A DNA stretch of 36,448 nucleotides, from contig JAGXHY010000024.1 of the NCBI GenBank assembly GCA_024635925.1, positions 1-36,448 of the forward strand, given 5' to 3'. Of this stretch, positions 7,598 to 16,523 are shown in pieces. Numbering within the stretch: position 1 is the stretch's first letter; every line of letters begins with the position of its first letter. The notes under the pieces are model-generated. The model searched no databases. It saw only the letters and a list, made by a program, of their open reading frames with translations, and was not told where the DNA came from. The stretch comes from Bacillota bacterium (GTDB taxonomy: Bacteria > Bacillota > TC1). A program made the translations under genes and the position numbers.

Positions 7598-8675
7598 TGT
7601 CTATAACGGGAATATTACTTTAAGTATATTTGGAGAATCACATGGTCCAGCTGTTGGTGTTGTAATTGATGGCCTACCTCCTGGTTTAGAGTTGGATATG
7701 GAGAGTATAAAGGTAGAGATGGATCGTAGAAAGCCTGGTACTAGTAAGCTAGCTACTCCAAGACAAGAAGATGATCAGGTTCAAATTGTTAGTGGTGTAT
7801 TTGAAGGAAAAACTACTGGTGCTCCTCTTTGTGGCCTTATATTTTCTAAAGATACTAAAAGCAAAGACTACAGTGAGTTAAAAGTTAAAATGAGACCAGG
7901 ACATAGTGATTATTCTGGTAATGTTCATTATAGAGGATTTAATGATTATAGAGGTAGTGGGCATTTCTCAGGTCGTTTAACTGCACCTTTAGTATTTGCA
8001 GGTGCTATTGCTAAAGAATATTTAAAGGAATATGGTGTAGATATAGGTGCTCATTTAAAACAGGTTCATAATGTATATGATGATAGTTTTGATATGGGTG
8101 GAGATTTAGTTCTGGCTGATTTAAGAAAGATGAGAGTTCCTACTTTAAAAGCTGGAGTTGATAAAGATATGGAAAATGTCATATTAAATGCTAAATCTGC
8201 AGGGGATTCTGTAGGGGCTGTTATTGAATGTATGGCTCTAGGTGTTAAAGCAGGGATTGGTAGTCCGTTTTTTAATAGTCTAGAAAGTAAAATATCTAGT
8301 TTGGCTTTTAGTGTTCCTGGAGTTAAGGGTATAAGTTTTGGAGCAGGTTTTGATTTTGCAGGAATGTTGGGCTCTAAGGCTAATGATCCCTATTATATGG
8401 ATGATGATGAAGTAAAGTTAAGTAGTAATAACAATGGTGGGATTATTGGAGGAATATCTGTAGGTAGTCCGATTGTTTTTAGTGTAGTTATGAAACCTAC
8501 AGCATCTATTAGTAAAGAACAAGAAACTATTAATATAGAAACAAAAGTTAATACCGAGCTTGAAATAGTTGGCAGACATGATCCTTGTATAGCTATAAGA
8601 GGAGTTCCTGTAATTGAAGGGATTTTAGCAATTGCCTTATTAGATGCTTATTTGGAGGATAAAAAATGGGATTAG
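7590..8675 (+). CDS. aroC: Chorismate synthase
   Basis: Makes chorismate from EPSP with reduced FMN. The 361-residue protein begins NSVYNGNITLSIFGESHGPAVGV, with the diagnostic GESHG motif. It also shows RRKPGTSKLATPRQEDD, RPGHSDYSG, FRGSGHFSGRLTAP-like and GRHDPCIAIRG segments. Start is GTG at 7590, eight bases after GGAGG at 7577-7581; it overlaps aroA by eight bases. No aroK or aroE/aroD is seen in this operon, so shikimate kinase, shikimate dehydrogenase and dehydroquinase must be encoded elsewhere. Confidence 0.96.
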   Translation: MNSVYNGNITLSIFGESHGPAVGVVIDGLPPGLELDMESIKVEMDRRKPGTSKLATPRQEDDQVQIVSGVFEGKTTGAPLCGLIFSKDTKSKDYSELKVKMRPGHSDYSGNVHYRGFNDYRGSGHFSGRLTAPLVFAGAIAKEYLKEYGVDIGAHLKQVHNVYDDSFDMGGDLVLADLRKMRVPTLKAGVDKDMENVILNAKSAGDSVGAVIECMALGVKAGIGSPFFNSLESKISSLAFSVPGVKGISFGAGFDFAGMLGSKANDPYYMDDDEVKLSSNNNGGIIGGISVGSPIVFSVVMKPTASISKEQETINIETKVNTELEIVGRHDPCIAIRGVPVIEGILAIALLDAYLEDKKWD

Positions 8676-9802
8676 AAGATAAGCGTAAGACAATTGATGA
8701 ATTAGATCAAGAGATTGTTAAACTTCTAACAAAGAGACTAGAAGTAGCAACAGAAATAGGGTTCTATAAAAAGGAACGTGGATTGAAGATTCTTGATAGG
8801 GATAGGGAAGAAGAAGTAATCAAGAAGAATTTAGATAGAGTAAATAATGAAACCTTTGCACCATATGTAGAAACAATATTAGAAAAATTGATGAGTGTTA
8901 GTAGAGATGCTCAAAGTGATATTGTTATAGAAAATAGAACTCCAATTTCAGCTATAATAAGTATGCCTGTTATTACTTCTAAAGTTAAAGATCCGGTTGT
9001 GGCTTATGGAGGTGTTAAAGGCTCTTATGGAGAACAAGCCTTAATTCAATATTTTGGTGAAGTAAAAGAACTAAGTTTTAAAAACTTTAGTGAGGTTATT
9101 GAAGCTGTTGTTAATGGTCAAGCAGACTATGGTATTTTACCAATAGAAAATACTTCAACTGGAGGTATCTTAGAGGTTGAAAGATTACTAGAAAAAGATA
9201 ATATATATATTGTTGGTGAAACAATAGTTCATGTTGCTCATTGTTTACTTGGAATTGGAGAGTTGGAGGAGATTAAGACGGTTTACTCCCATGTTCAAGG
9301 TTTTGAACAATCAAGAGAGTTTTTAATGGATTTTGATTTTAAGGAAGTTCCTTATTTTAACACTGCCATTAGTGCAGAGTTTGTAGCAAGGAGTGGAGAT
9401 AAAAGTCTTGGGGCAATTGCAAGTAAAAGAGCTGGTGAAGTTTATGGTCTAAAAGTTTTAAAAGAAAATATTAATTATAATTTGGAGAACTTTACTAGGT
9501 TTGTTATAATTAAAAATACAGTTGAAATTGAAGCTGATTATGATAAAATATCTTTACAAGTAATTGTAGAAGATAGAGAAGGTTCATTGCTAAGGGTAAT
9601 AAAAAGTATAACTGAAAACAGATTAAATATGGTAAAAATAGCTTCTAGGCCAATTTTAGGGAAACCTTTTGAGTATATTTTTAGTATAGATATAAATGGT
9701 AATCTTAATGAAAAAAGAGTCAAAAAGGCCTTAAAAGAAATAAGTGAAAACTCAGTTCTAATGAATTTCAAAGGTAATTATAAAGAAGTGAAAGGGAAAT
9801 AA
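8666..9802 (+). CDS. pheA: Chorismate mutase / prephenate dehydratase (P-protein)
   Basis: Bifunctional enzyme of phenylalanine synthesis. Residues 1-90 form an AroQ-type chorismate mutase helix bundle (RKTIDELDQEIVKLLTKRL...YKKERGLKILDRDREEEV). Residues about 110-285 form a prephenate dehydratase domain (AYGGVKGSYGEQAL, LPIENTSTGGI, NLENFTRFVII, including the catalytic TRF). Residues about 295-370 form an ACT domain (ASRPILGKPFEYIFSIDI), where Phe normally binds to inhibit. The ATG at 8666 overlaps the end of aroC by ten bases. As the terminal gene of the operon it fits a Phe/Tyr-responsive leader. Confidence 0.95.
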   Translation: MGLEDKRKTIDELDQEIVKLLTKRLEVATEIGFYKKERGLKILDRDREEEVIKKNLDRVNNETFAPYVETILEKLMSVSRDAQSDIVIENRTPISAIISMPVITSKVKDPVVAYGGVKGSYGEQALIQYFGEVKELSFKNFSEVIEAVVNGQADYGILPIENTSTGGILEVERLLEKDNIYIVGETIVHVAHCLLGIGELEEIKTVYSHVQGFEQSREFLMDFDFKEVPYFNTAISAEFVARSGDKSLGAIASKRAGEVYGLKVLKENINYNLENFTRFVIIKNTVEIEADYDKISLQVIVEDREGSLLRVIKSITENRLNMVKIASRPILGKPFEYIFSIDINGNLNEKRVKKALKEISENSVLMNFKGNYKEVKGK

Positions 9803-9803
9803 T

Positions 9804-10415
9804 ATGGGCAGTGAAATTGAAATAAAGTTAAGTGTAAAGAGTGAGGATGTATTAACTGAAATACTAGAAGATGAAAGATTAAATAAAGAATTTGGTCATT
9901 TTACAATTATATCAATGAATGCAGATTATTATGATACAAAAGAGCTTGATTTGCTTAAGCATAATCTAGTTATTAGGATCAGAAAAGAAAATGGAGAATA
10001 TGTTTGTACTATAAAGAAAAGAACAAAGGAGCTTGATAGTGGTATTTTAATAAGAGAAGAATGGAATAAAGAAATTCCAGTAAAGGCTATTAATTTAGAT
10101 TTATTCCCTGAAATTAAAGATGAAATGATTGAGATTATAGGTGGTAAAGAACTTGTTGAAATAGTTGAAACTGATTTTATTAGAAGAACCTTGGATATAG
10201 AATATAAAAATTCTGTATTTGAACTTGCTGTAGATTATGGGAAGATTATTTCTAAACACAAAGAAGTGTTGATAATGGAAGTTGAAATTGAATTAATAAA
10301 GGGTATAGAATCTGAAATAATTCCCTTTATTGAAGAGTATTTAAAGGACTATGATTTGAAGGTAGAAAAGGAAAGTAAATTTTCAAGAGGTGTAGATTTA
10401 TTTATGAAAAAATAG
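9804..10415 (+). CDS. CYTH domain protein (inorganic triphosphatase/adenylate cyclase-like fold)
   Basis: The 203-residue protein begins with the CYTH signature EIEIK (residues 4-8). It continues with YYDTKELDLLKHNLVIRIRKENG and TIKKR, the basic and acidic residues that line the triphosphate tunnel. A late EVEIEL strand completes the fold. In bacteria most CYTH proteins are triphosphatases of unknown biological role. It follows pheA by one base with its own purine-rich site (AAAGGGA), so it is probably co-transcribed with the aro operon. No metabolic link is evident. Confidence 0.85.
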   Translation: MGSEIEIKLSVKSEDVLTEILEDERLNKEFGHFTIISMNADYYDTKELDLLKHNLVIRIRKENGEYVCTIKKRTKELDSGILIREEWNKEIPVKAINLDLFPEIKDEMIEIIGGKELVEIVETDFIRRTLDIEYKNSVFELAVDYGKIISKHKEVLIMEVEIELIKGIESEIIPFIEEYLKDYDLKVEKESKFSRGVDLFMKK

Positions 10416-10479
10416 AATAATTTTCTATTGTATGCTATTATTAGTTTGGTAGATTAGTGGGAAGGAGGGCTTTTTTAAT

Positions 10480-11376
10480 ATGATAAATTACAAGCATTTA
10501 ATTGCTTTTGTGACTGTTGTCAGAAAAAAAAGTTTTACTGTAGCCGCTAAGGAACTGTTTATGACTCAACCTGCTATAAGTTGGCAAATCAAAAATCTGG
10601 AAAATGAAATCGATTTACAATTAATTGAAAGAAAAGAAAGAGGGACCAAGTTAACTGAAGCAGGTAAGCAATTTTATGTTTATGCAGAAAAAATAATTAA
10701 AGCTCATGAACAATTGATTGAAGAAATGAAGCAGTTAAAATGTATGGAAAAGGGTAAATTAATAGTTGGTGCAAGTACTGTGCCAGGGGAATATATCCTA
10801 CCAGCTTATATGAGTAGTTTTAAGGATGCATATCCTTCTACTGATGTTGTGGTTTCAACCCATTCATCTGAGAGTATAATTGATAACTTAATTTCTGAAG
10901 ATATTCATATTGGTGTTGTAGGTATGAAAATTATTGACAGTAGAATTGAATCAAAACCTTTTAAAAAGGATAAGGTGATTATGATTGTGAAAAATGGCCA
11001 TCCTCTTTTAAAATTAAAAACTGTTTCTATTAAAGACGTACTACCCTATCCAATAATTGTTAGGGAAAAAGGATCAGGGTCTAGAAGAACATTAGAAGAT
11101 AAAATGGAAAGTAAAGGCTTGCGCCTTAAAAACTTTGCCTATTTTACTGAATTAAGTGGAAATAGGTCTGCTATAACAGGGGTTAAAAACTCCAATTCAG
11201 TAGCTTTTGTCTCATCCTTGGTAGCTGGGGATAGCATTGATTTAGGCTATATTAGAGCTATAGAAATTGAAGATTTTGATCTTAGTAGGAATATTTATTT
11301 AATTCATAATAAATTAAAGACTTTAAGTCCCCTAAGCGAGACTTTTATAAATTTTATGTTAAAGCAAAAGGATTAG
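10480..11376 (+). CDS. LysR-family transcriptional regulator
   Basis: The 298-residue protein has an N-terminal LysR winged helix (KHLIAFVTVVRKKSFTVAAKELFMTQPAISWQIKNLENE). A linker helix and a periplasmic-binding-protein-like effector domain (KGKLIVGASTVPGEYILP, YPIIVREKGSGSRRTLED) follow. The CysB-like effector domain and the position a few genes before selD recall the LysR regulators found next to selenium genes in Clostridia. That role is inference from context. The ATG at 10480 follows AAGGAGG. No clear dyad operator was seen in the 64-base gap upstream. Confidence 0.88.
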   Translation: MINYKHLIAFVTVVRKKSFTVAAKELFMTQPAISWQIKNLENEIDLQLIERKERGTKLTEAGKQFYVYAEKIIKAHEQLIEEMKQLKCMEKGKLIVGASTVPGEYILPAYMSSFKDAYPSTDVVVSTHSSESIIDNLISEDIHIGVVGMKIIDSRIESKPFKKDKVIMIVKNGHPLLKLKTVSIKDVLPYPIIVREKGSGSRRTLEDKMESKGLRLKNFAYFTELSGNRSAITGVKNSNSVAFVSSLVAGDSIDLGYIRAIEIEDFDLSRNIYLIHNKLKTLSPLSETFINFMLKQKD

Positions 11377-11377
11377 A

Positions 11378-12067
11378 ATGGAATTATTAAGAGATGTTTT
11401 AAAAAATATAAGTGAAAAAAATGGAGCTACTCTTTTTGGGGTAGCTAATCTTTTACCATACAAGAAATATATAGAGGAAGTTTATGGAAAGGAACTGCTA
11501 CATTTAGATAAGGCTATTTCTATTGGTATCCAATATCCAAAAGATGTAGTTAATCAATTACTAGATGGTCCAACTCATACTTATCTTTATTACTATAAGA
11601 TACTTAATGCTAAACTTGATGATATAGCCCTACAGATTGCTATAGAAATAGAAAAAAATGGGTGGAGGAGTTTTCCAGTTCCTGCTTCACAAAGGGTAAC
11701 AGATGATCGGTTAGCTGGAATATTTTCTCATAGAATGGCTGCTCATTTAAGTGGTTTAGGATGGATTGGTAAAAATAGTTCTTTGATTACTAAAGAATAT
11801 GGACCTAGGTTAAGGTTGGTGACTATTTTGACTGATGCACCTATTGCATATGATGAACCTTTTGAAGGGGATTTATGCGGTGAGTGTAATAAATGTATTT
11901 CTGCCTGTCCTTCAGGGGCGGTTGTAGGTAATCCTTTTAAAGAAGATGATCCATTGGAAAAAAGATTTATCGGAAAATTATGTGATGTGCATTTAAGTAG
12001 GGTTAGAAATACTTTTGGGAAAAGAATTTGTGGTAAGTGTTTGGCAAGTTGCCCATTTGGAAAATAG
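11378..12067 (+). CDS. 4Fe-4S double-cluster protein, epoxyqueuosine reductase (QueG)-like, short
   Basis: The 229-residue protein has the QueG-like core DDRLAGIFSHRMAAHLSGLGWIGK. This is followed by a ferredoxin-like region with CGECNKCISACP and CGKCLASCPFGK, enough cysteines for two 4Fe-4S clusters. True QueG proteins are over 300 residues with a corrinoid-binding N-terminus and a C-terminal HEAT-like tail; both are reduced or missing here. It is therefore a QueG-related family member rather than a confident epoxyqueuosine reductase. It starts one base after the LysR stop and is probably co-transcribed. Confidence 0.8.
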   Translation: MELLRDVLKNISEKNGATLFGVANLLPYKKYIEEVYGKELLHLDKAISIGIQYPKDVVNQLLDGPTHTYLYYYKILNAKLDDIALQIAIEIEKNGWRSFPVPASQRVTDDRLAGIFSHRMAAHLSGLGWIGKNSSLITKEYGPRLRLVTILTDAPIAYDEPFEGDLCGECNKCISACPSGAVVGNPFKEDDPLEKRFIGKLCDVHLSRVRNTFGKRICGKCLASCPFGK

Positions 12068-12078
12068 GAGGGAAAATA

Positions 12079-13434
12079 ATGGAACTTATTAGAAAAAATA
12101 TTTGGTCAGAAATAGATAATGGTAAAATTTTGGATTTTGCAATAGATTACAAGAAGTTCTTGGCTAAGGGTATAACTGAGAGGGCTGTTGTGTCTATGTT
12201 AGAGGCTGAAGCTAAAGATAAGGGTTTTGTTGATATTACTAGTTTAGATTCACTAAAGTTAGGACAGGGTTTTTATTTAAATCATCGTAGTAAAAGTTTT
12301 TTTATGGGTGTAGTTAATGAAGAGTTGAGACTAGGTCTTAAGTTACTTGGTGCTCATATAGATTCTCCTAGACTTGATTTAAAACAGCAACCAATTTATG
12401 AAGAAGAGGGTATGGCTCTTTTTAAAACACACTATTATGGAGGTATTAAAAAGTATCAATGGGTTACTATGCCTTTGTGTTTAGAGGGGGTTATTTATAG
12501 AAAAGACGGATCTAGGTTGGAGATCTCAATTGGTAGGGGAGAAAATGATCCTGTTTTTACAATAACTGATTTATTACCTCATTTGGCTGCTGATCAAATG
12601 GACAAGAAGGCTGGTAAGGTTATTGAGGGTGAAAAGCTTAATGTTTTGATTGGTAGTATTCCTTTAGTTGAAGGTAAAAAAGATCCTAGTGTTAAAAAAG
12701 GAATTTTAACTTATTTGAATAAAGAGTATGGTCTTATTGAAGAGGATTTTTTAAGAGCGGAGTTAGAGATATTACCTAATTTACCTCCTAAGGATGTTGG
12801 TTTTGATAGGAGTATGATTGGTGGTTATGGTCAAGATGATCGTATTTGTGCTTATTCTATAATGAAGGGTTTTTTTGATTGTGAAAATAAAAATAGAAAT
12901 TTACTTGCTTGTTTCTTTGATAAAGAGGAAATTGGTAGTAATGGGGATACAGGTGCCCAGTCTAGAGTATTGGAATATTTGTTAGAAATGCTTATTGCTA
13001 AGACTGGTATGAAAGCTACTTCATTAGAGGTTTTTTTCAAATCTAAAGGTTTGTCTGCTGATGTTAGTGCTGTTGAAGATCCAAGTTATGAAGGTGTTTT
13101 TGATAAGTATAATAGAGGAAGGCTTGGGTTTGGTCCTATTGTTAGTAAATATTCTGGTAGTAGGGGTAAGTATGATGCTAATGATACGAGTGCAGAATTT
13201 TTAGCTTATGTTATGGGTGTGCTTGATAAAAGTAAGGTTATGTATCAGTTTGGTGAGCTTGGAAAGGTTGATTTAGGTGGTGGTGGTACTATTGCTTCTT
13301 ATCTATCTCAACTTGGTATAGAGATTGTTGATATGGGTACTGGTTTGTTGTCAATGCATTCTCCTTTTGAGGTGGCTTCTAAAGCTGATTTGTATATGAC
13401 TTATTTGGCCTATAAAGGGTTTTTAGAAAATTAA
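12079..13434 (+). CDS. M18 family aminopeptidase
   Basis: Cytoplasmic zinc aminopeptidase of 451 residues. Metal-binding motifs are GAHIDSPRLDLK, QDDRICAYS, FDKEEIGSNGDTGAQS, KYDANDTSAEF and the late SMHSPFEV histidine. These match the bacterial M18 class (aspartyl aminopeptidase/APase I). The ATG at 12079 follows GGAGGG; an in-frame longer reading would overlap the iron-sulfur gene without a ribosome-binding site. A probable role is peptide turnover. It is tightly packed between the QueG-like gene and selD. Confidence 0.93.
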   Translation: MELIRKNIWSEIDNGKILDFAIDYKKFLAKGITERAVVSMLEAEAKDKGFVDITSLDSLKLGQGFYLNHRSKSFFMGVVNEELRLGLKLLGAHIDSPRLDLKQQPIYEEEGMALFKTHYYGGIKKYQWVTMPLCLEGVIYRKDGSRLEISIGRGENDPVFTITDLLPHLAADQMDKKAGKVIEGEKLNVLIGSIPLVEGKKDPSVKKGILTYLNKEYGLIEEDFLRAELEILPNLPPKDVGFDRSMIGGYGQDDRICAYSIMKGFFDCENKNRNLLACFFDKEEIGSNGDTGAQSRVLEYLLEMLIAKTGMKATSLEVFFKSKGLSADVSAVEDPSYEGVFDKYNRGRLGFGPIVSKYSGSRGKYDANDTSAEFLAYVMGVLDKSKVMYQFGELGKVDLGGGGTIASYLSQLGIEIVDMGTGLLSMHSPFEVASKADLYMTYLAYKGFLEN

Positions 13435-13448
13435 GGAGGTTTATTATT

Positions 13449-14483
13449 ATGGTTCGTTTGACTCAAATGGTAAAGGCAGCTGGTTGAGCTTCTAAGATAG
13501 GTCCGGGGATCTTGAGTGAAGTTTTGTCTGGTTTAAATAATATAGATGATCCAGCTGTAATGGTGTCTGGATCTACTTATGATGATGCTGGTGTTTATAG
13601 GGTTAGTGATGAGTTAGCTCTTGTTCAGACTGTGGATTTTTTTACACCTATGGTGGATGATCCATATGATTTTGGTTGTATTGCTGTTGCTAATAGTTTA
13701 AGTGATGTTTATGCAATGGGTGGTGTGCCAAAGACTGCTATGAATGTTGTTGCCTTCCCTATAAGTTGTCTTGATGTGTCTGTATTAAAGGATATTTTAA
13801 GGGGTGGAGCTGATAAGTTAGTAGAGGCTGGTGTTGCCTTGATTGGTGGACATACGGTTGAAGATAATGAGCCTAAGTATGGTGTTGCTGTTACTGGTTT
13901 TGTGCATCCTGATAAGGTTTGGAAAAATAGTGGGGCACAGGTTGGTGATGTGTTGGTTTTAACTAAAAAGCTTGGGGTTGGTTTGGTGACTACTGCTTTT
14001 AAGGGTGATATAGATTTGGTTAGTAAAGAAGAAATGAAGGAAGTTACTGATTCTATGGCTATGCTTAATAGGAGGGCTTCTGAGGTAGCTATGGTTGTTG
14101 AGAATATTCATGGTTGTACTGATATTACTGGTTTTGGTCTTGTTGGTCATTTATTGGAGATGGTTGGTAATGAAGATGTTACTTTTAAGATTGAAAGTGG
14201 AAAGTTACCATTTTTTTCTAGTGCTCTTTCTTATGCTAAGGAGGGTTTGATTCCTGCTGGTGCTTATAGGAATAGGGATTATGTAATGGATAAGACTTCA
14301 TTTTTTGTTGAGGAGTTTATGGCACTTGCTGTGGTGACTCCTGAGACTTCTGGTGGTTTAGTGCTTGCTATGGGGGCTGATGTTGCTGAAGAATATATTA
14401 GGTTGATGGATGAAGAGGGCTTGCCAGCTTGGATTATTGGGAAGGTGACAGAGGCTGAAGACTCTAAGTTGATTGTATTTTAG
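13449..14483 (+). CDS. selD: Selenide, water dikinase with selenocysteine (UGA at codon 13)
   Basis: Makes selenophosphate from selenide and ATP. The gene starts at ATG 13449, eight bases after AAGGAGGT, and an in-frame TGA occurs at 13485-13487. The flanking residues LTQMVKAAG-U-ASKIGPGIL align with the SelD active-site Cys-x-x-Lys (E. coli Cys17/Lys20). The UGA is therefore Sec13, followed by Lys16. Reading through gives 344 residues, the normal SelD length (about 347), with AIR-synthase motifs such as VQTVDFFTPMVDDPYDFG, LIGGHTVEDNEPKYG, DITGFGLVGHL and ETSGGL. A reading that begins at TTG 13512 loses the catalytic residue and is wrong. The host must also have SelA, SelB and tRNA-Sec, which are not in this window. 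Confidence 0.95.
13485..13514 (+). promoter_or_regulatory. Selenocysteine codon with putative bacterial SECIS hairpin
   Basis: Directly after the UGA, AAGAT (13494-13498) pairs with ATCTT (13509-13513), and a U-G pair (13493/13514) can extend it. The 10-base apical loop AGGTCCGGGG resembles the G-rich loops bound by SelB. The loop begins about 12 bases after the UGA, in the usual range for bacterial SECIS elements. The stem is short and was found by eye. Confidence 0.65.
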
Positions 14484-14492
14484 GAGTTGATT

Positions 14493-15032
14493 ATGGATAA
14501 ACGTCTTGGAACAGGTAAATATCTTATGACTAGATACCCTAGGGTTCTTTTTGAATTTTTGGTATTTGGTTTTTTGGGCTTGATTGTTGAAACTAGTTAT
14601 ATTTTTCTTGTTACTGGGGGCTTTGAGGCACGAGGGGCTCTTGGTTATGGTTTGCCAATTATTCATATTTATGCCTTTGGGGCTTTGATTGTTGTTTATT
14701 TGTTAGGGCGATTTAGTAGGTTACCAATTTTTTTCTTTATTATATCTGCTATTTTTATGTCTTTTGTAGAGTTGATTGGTAGTTATATTGAGACTTTTTT
14801 TGGAGGTTATCGTTCTTGGAATTATATTAATAAGCCTTTTAATTTTCAGGGAAGGGTTTGTCTTAGTACTTCTCTTGGTTGGGGAACTTTGGCTTTTCTT
14901 TTTTATTTTTTGTTATATCCTGAGATTGTTAAGGTTATAGGTCATATTCCAAGGCGTATTTTAGTTTATGGTTCGATTATTTTAACATTTTTTATTATTT
15001 TTGTTACTATAAATAAGTATGTGCTAAATTAG
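14493..15032 (+). CDS. Membrane protein of the PF06541 (putative ABC-transporter type IV) family
   Basis: The 179-residue protein has four to five predicted membrane helices. Family motifs are VETSYIF near residue 30, RGALGYGLPIIHIYAFGA, SFVELIGSYIETFFGGYRSWNYINKPFNFQGRVCL (read as overlapping short motifs) and SLGWGTLAFLFYF. The function of this family is not established despite the name. The ATG at 14493 follows GGAG by six bases. It lies nine bases after selD, so it shares the transcript, and a strong terminator follows. Confidence 0.8.
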   Translation: MDKRLGTGKYLMTRYPRVLFEFLVFGFLGLIVETSYIFLVTGGFEARGALGYGLPIIHIYAFGALIVVYLLGRFSRLPIFFFIISAIFMSFVELIGSYIETFFGGYRSWNYINKPFNFQGRVCLSTSLGWGTLAFLFYFLLYPEIVKVIGHIPRRILVYGSIILTFFIIFVTINKYVLN

Positions 15033-15073
15033 GCTTAGAATACTTTATTGTTATATTTTCATTAACTTTTATA

Positions 15074-15113
15074 TTAGAGGAAAGAATTTGTTTTCTTTCC
15101 TCTAATTTTTTTT
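15074..15113 (+). terminator. Intrinsic terminator after the selD operon
   Basis: A perfect 13-bp stem (TTAGAGGAAAGAA 15074-15086 with TTCTTTCCTCTAA 15093-15105), a six-base loop and a run of T. It separates the selD transcript from the Tad-related genes. Confidence 0.92.
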
Positions 15114-15125
15114 TGAGGTGGTTTT

Positions 15126-16523
15126 ATGAGGTTATGGAAAGATGAGCGTGGTTCTTTTGTTATATTTATGGTTTTAGTAATGCCGGTTATGTTGATTTTG
15201 TTGGGGTTTATGTTAGATGTGGTACGGATTAAGTACTATAGGTCAACTGTTAATGAGGCTCTTTATTCTAGTGTTGATAGTGTTTTGGCTGATTATGATA
15301 AGGGTTTGTATAATAGTTATGGTTTGTTTGCTGTTAGGGGTAAGGAGTATGGTTTGGATTTTTCTTCTATGGTGAGGAATAACTTAAAGGGTAAATCTAT
15401 TGAGCTTGGTGATTTTTCTTTAGAACTTAATAAGCCTTTGTCTGATTCTAGGGTTTTAAAGGGTCAGATATTAGAGGATATGAAGGTTAGGGGTTTGGTT
15501 AATTTAGGGAAAGGGGCTTATGGTATTTTTTCGGCTATGGAGGAGGCTGATGGGCTTGGTGTTGATTATGGTGATTTTGGTGGAAGCAGAGAGGAGGTTG
15601 TTGGTAATCTTCAAGAAAAGGTGGCTGGTAATGTTAAGGAGATTAAGGGTTTGGAGGAAAGGCGTGCTGGTGGTGAGGCTGGTCTTGATGAAATGATTGA
15701 TGGTTTGTATGGTGAGAATAAGTCTTTGTTGGATATGGCTGAGGATTTGTCTAATGGTAATAATAGTAATGATAATGGGAATGAGGGTGTATATGGGGCG
15801 GATACTTGGTCTAAGTTAGGGGATTTGTTTGGTGATGGTCTTGGTGCTTATGAGGATGAGTTAAAGAGTCCTGGTTTTCTTTTTTTTAAGGCTAGGTCGG
15901 TTGGTGGTGGTGTTAGGGAAAAGCTTGGGGTTGGATTGGAGAATTTAAGGAATGATTTATTGGTTGGTGAGTATGTATTGGAGCGGTTTTCTAATTTATC
16001 ATCTGGAGATGGTGAGGTGGAGCGGATTGTTGGGAACGGTTCTACTGTGGGTACTTTGTTTAATTTGTTATTGTTCAGGACTTTTCTTGATGGGGTAGGG
16101 TATTTTTGTTTGGATGGGAAGGCTCCTCCTGAGTTGGTTTCTCGTGTGGTCTATAGTGTGGTGATGGGTCTTGGTACTGGTGTTGGTGATGTTGTGTCGA
16201 TGGTTGGTGTTCCTGATTGTCGTGTGCCGGTGGTTAATATGTATGGGGTGGTTAATCCTTTTGATTCTTTTAAGTTGTCTTATAGGGATCATTTGTTGAT
16301 TTTTTCTTTATTAGCTGGTGAGGAGGTTATGTTGAGAGGGATTTATGAGAGGATAATGTTTTTTTATCCAAGTTCATATTTTTGTGGGGCTAAGGGTGGT
16401 GTGTCTGTTAAGGTTCCGTTAATATTTTTGGGTTGTTTGCCTGAGGGTTTTGGTATTTTTGGTGGTGTTGTTAGGGGTGGTTCTTTTGTTTTTGAGGAGG
16501 GTGTGTCCTTGTCTTTTAATTAG
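15126..16523 (+). CDS. DUF5702-like / TadG-related membrane-anchored protein
   Basis: The 465-residue protein starts with a charged leader and one hydrophobic helix, GSFVIFMVLVMPVMLILLGFMLDVVR, like Tad-type pseudopilins. The motif DSVLADYDKGLYNSYGLFAV (residues about 50-70) is typical of DUF5702 proteins encoded with Tad pili in Firmicutes. The rest is Gly/Val/Leu-rich with no other domain I recognise, plus a low-complexity NGNNSNDNGNEG stretch near residue 210. The start has GAGGTGG upstream. Its codons are nearly all G- or T-ending with very few C. No Tad ATPase or platform gene is nearby, so its secretion machinery must be elsewhere or lost. Confidence 0.7.
   Translation: MRLWKDERGSFVIFMVLVMPVMLILLGFMLDVVRIKYYRSTVNEALYSSVDSVLADYDKGLYNSYGLFAVRGKEYGLDFSSMVRNNLKGKSIELGDFSLELNKPLSDSRVLKGQILEDMKVRGLVNLGKGAYGIFSAMEEADGLGVDYGDFGGSREEVVGNLQEKVAGNVKEIKGLEERRAGGEAGLDEMIDGLYGENKSLLDMAEDLSNGNNSNDNGNEGVYGADTWSKLGDLFGDGLGAYEDELKSPGFLFFKARSVGGGVREKLGVGLENLRNDLLVGEYVLERFSNLSSGDGEVERIVGNGSTVGTLFNLLLFRTFLDGVGYFCLDGKAPPELVSRVVYSVVMGLGTGVGDVVSMVGVPDCRVPVVNMYGVVNPFDSFKLSYRDHLLIFSLLAGEEVMLRGIYERIMFFYPSSYFCGAKGGVSVKVPLIFLGCLPEGFGIFGGVVRGGSFVFEEGVSLSFN

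Noticed and set aside
13512..14483. Shorter selD reading from TTG 13512
   Set aside because: It lacks the catalytic residue and has no RBS; the frame continues upstream through a UGA to an ATG with AAGGAGGT and conserved SelD N-terminal sequence.
16068..16292. Leftward His/Ile-rich frame inside the DUF5702-like gene
   Set aside because: Antisense artefact of skewed composition.
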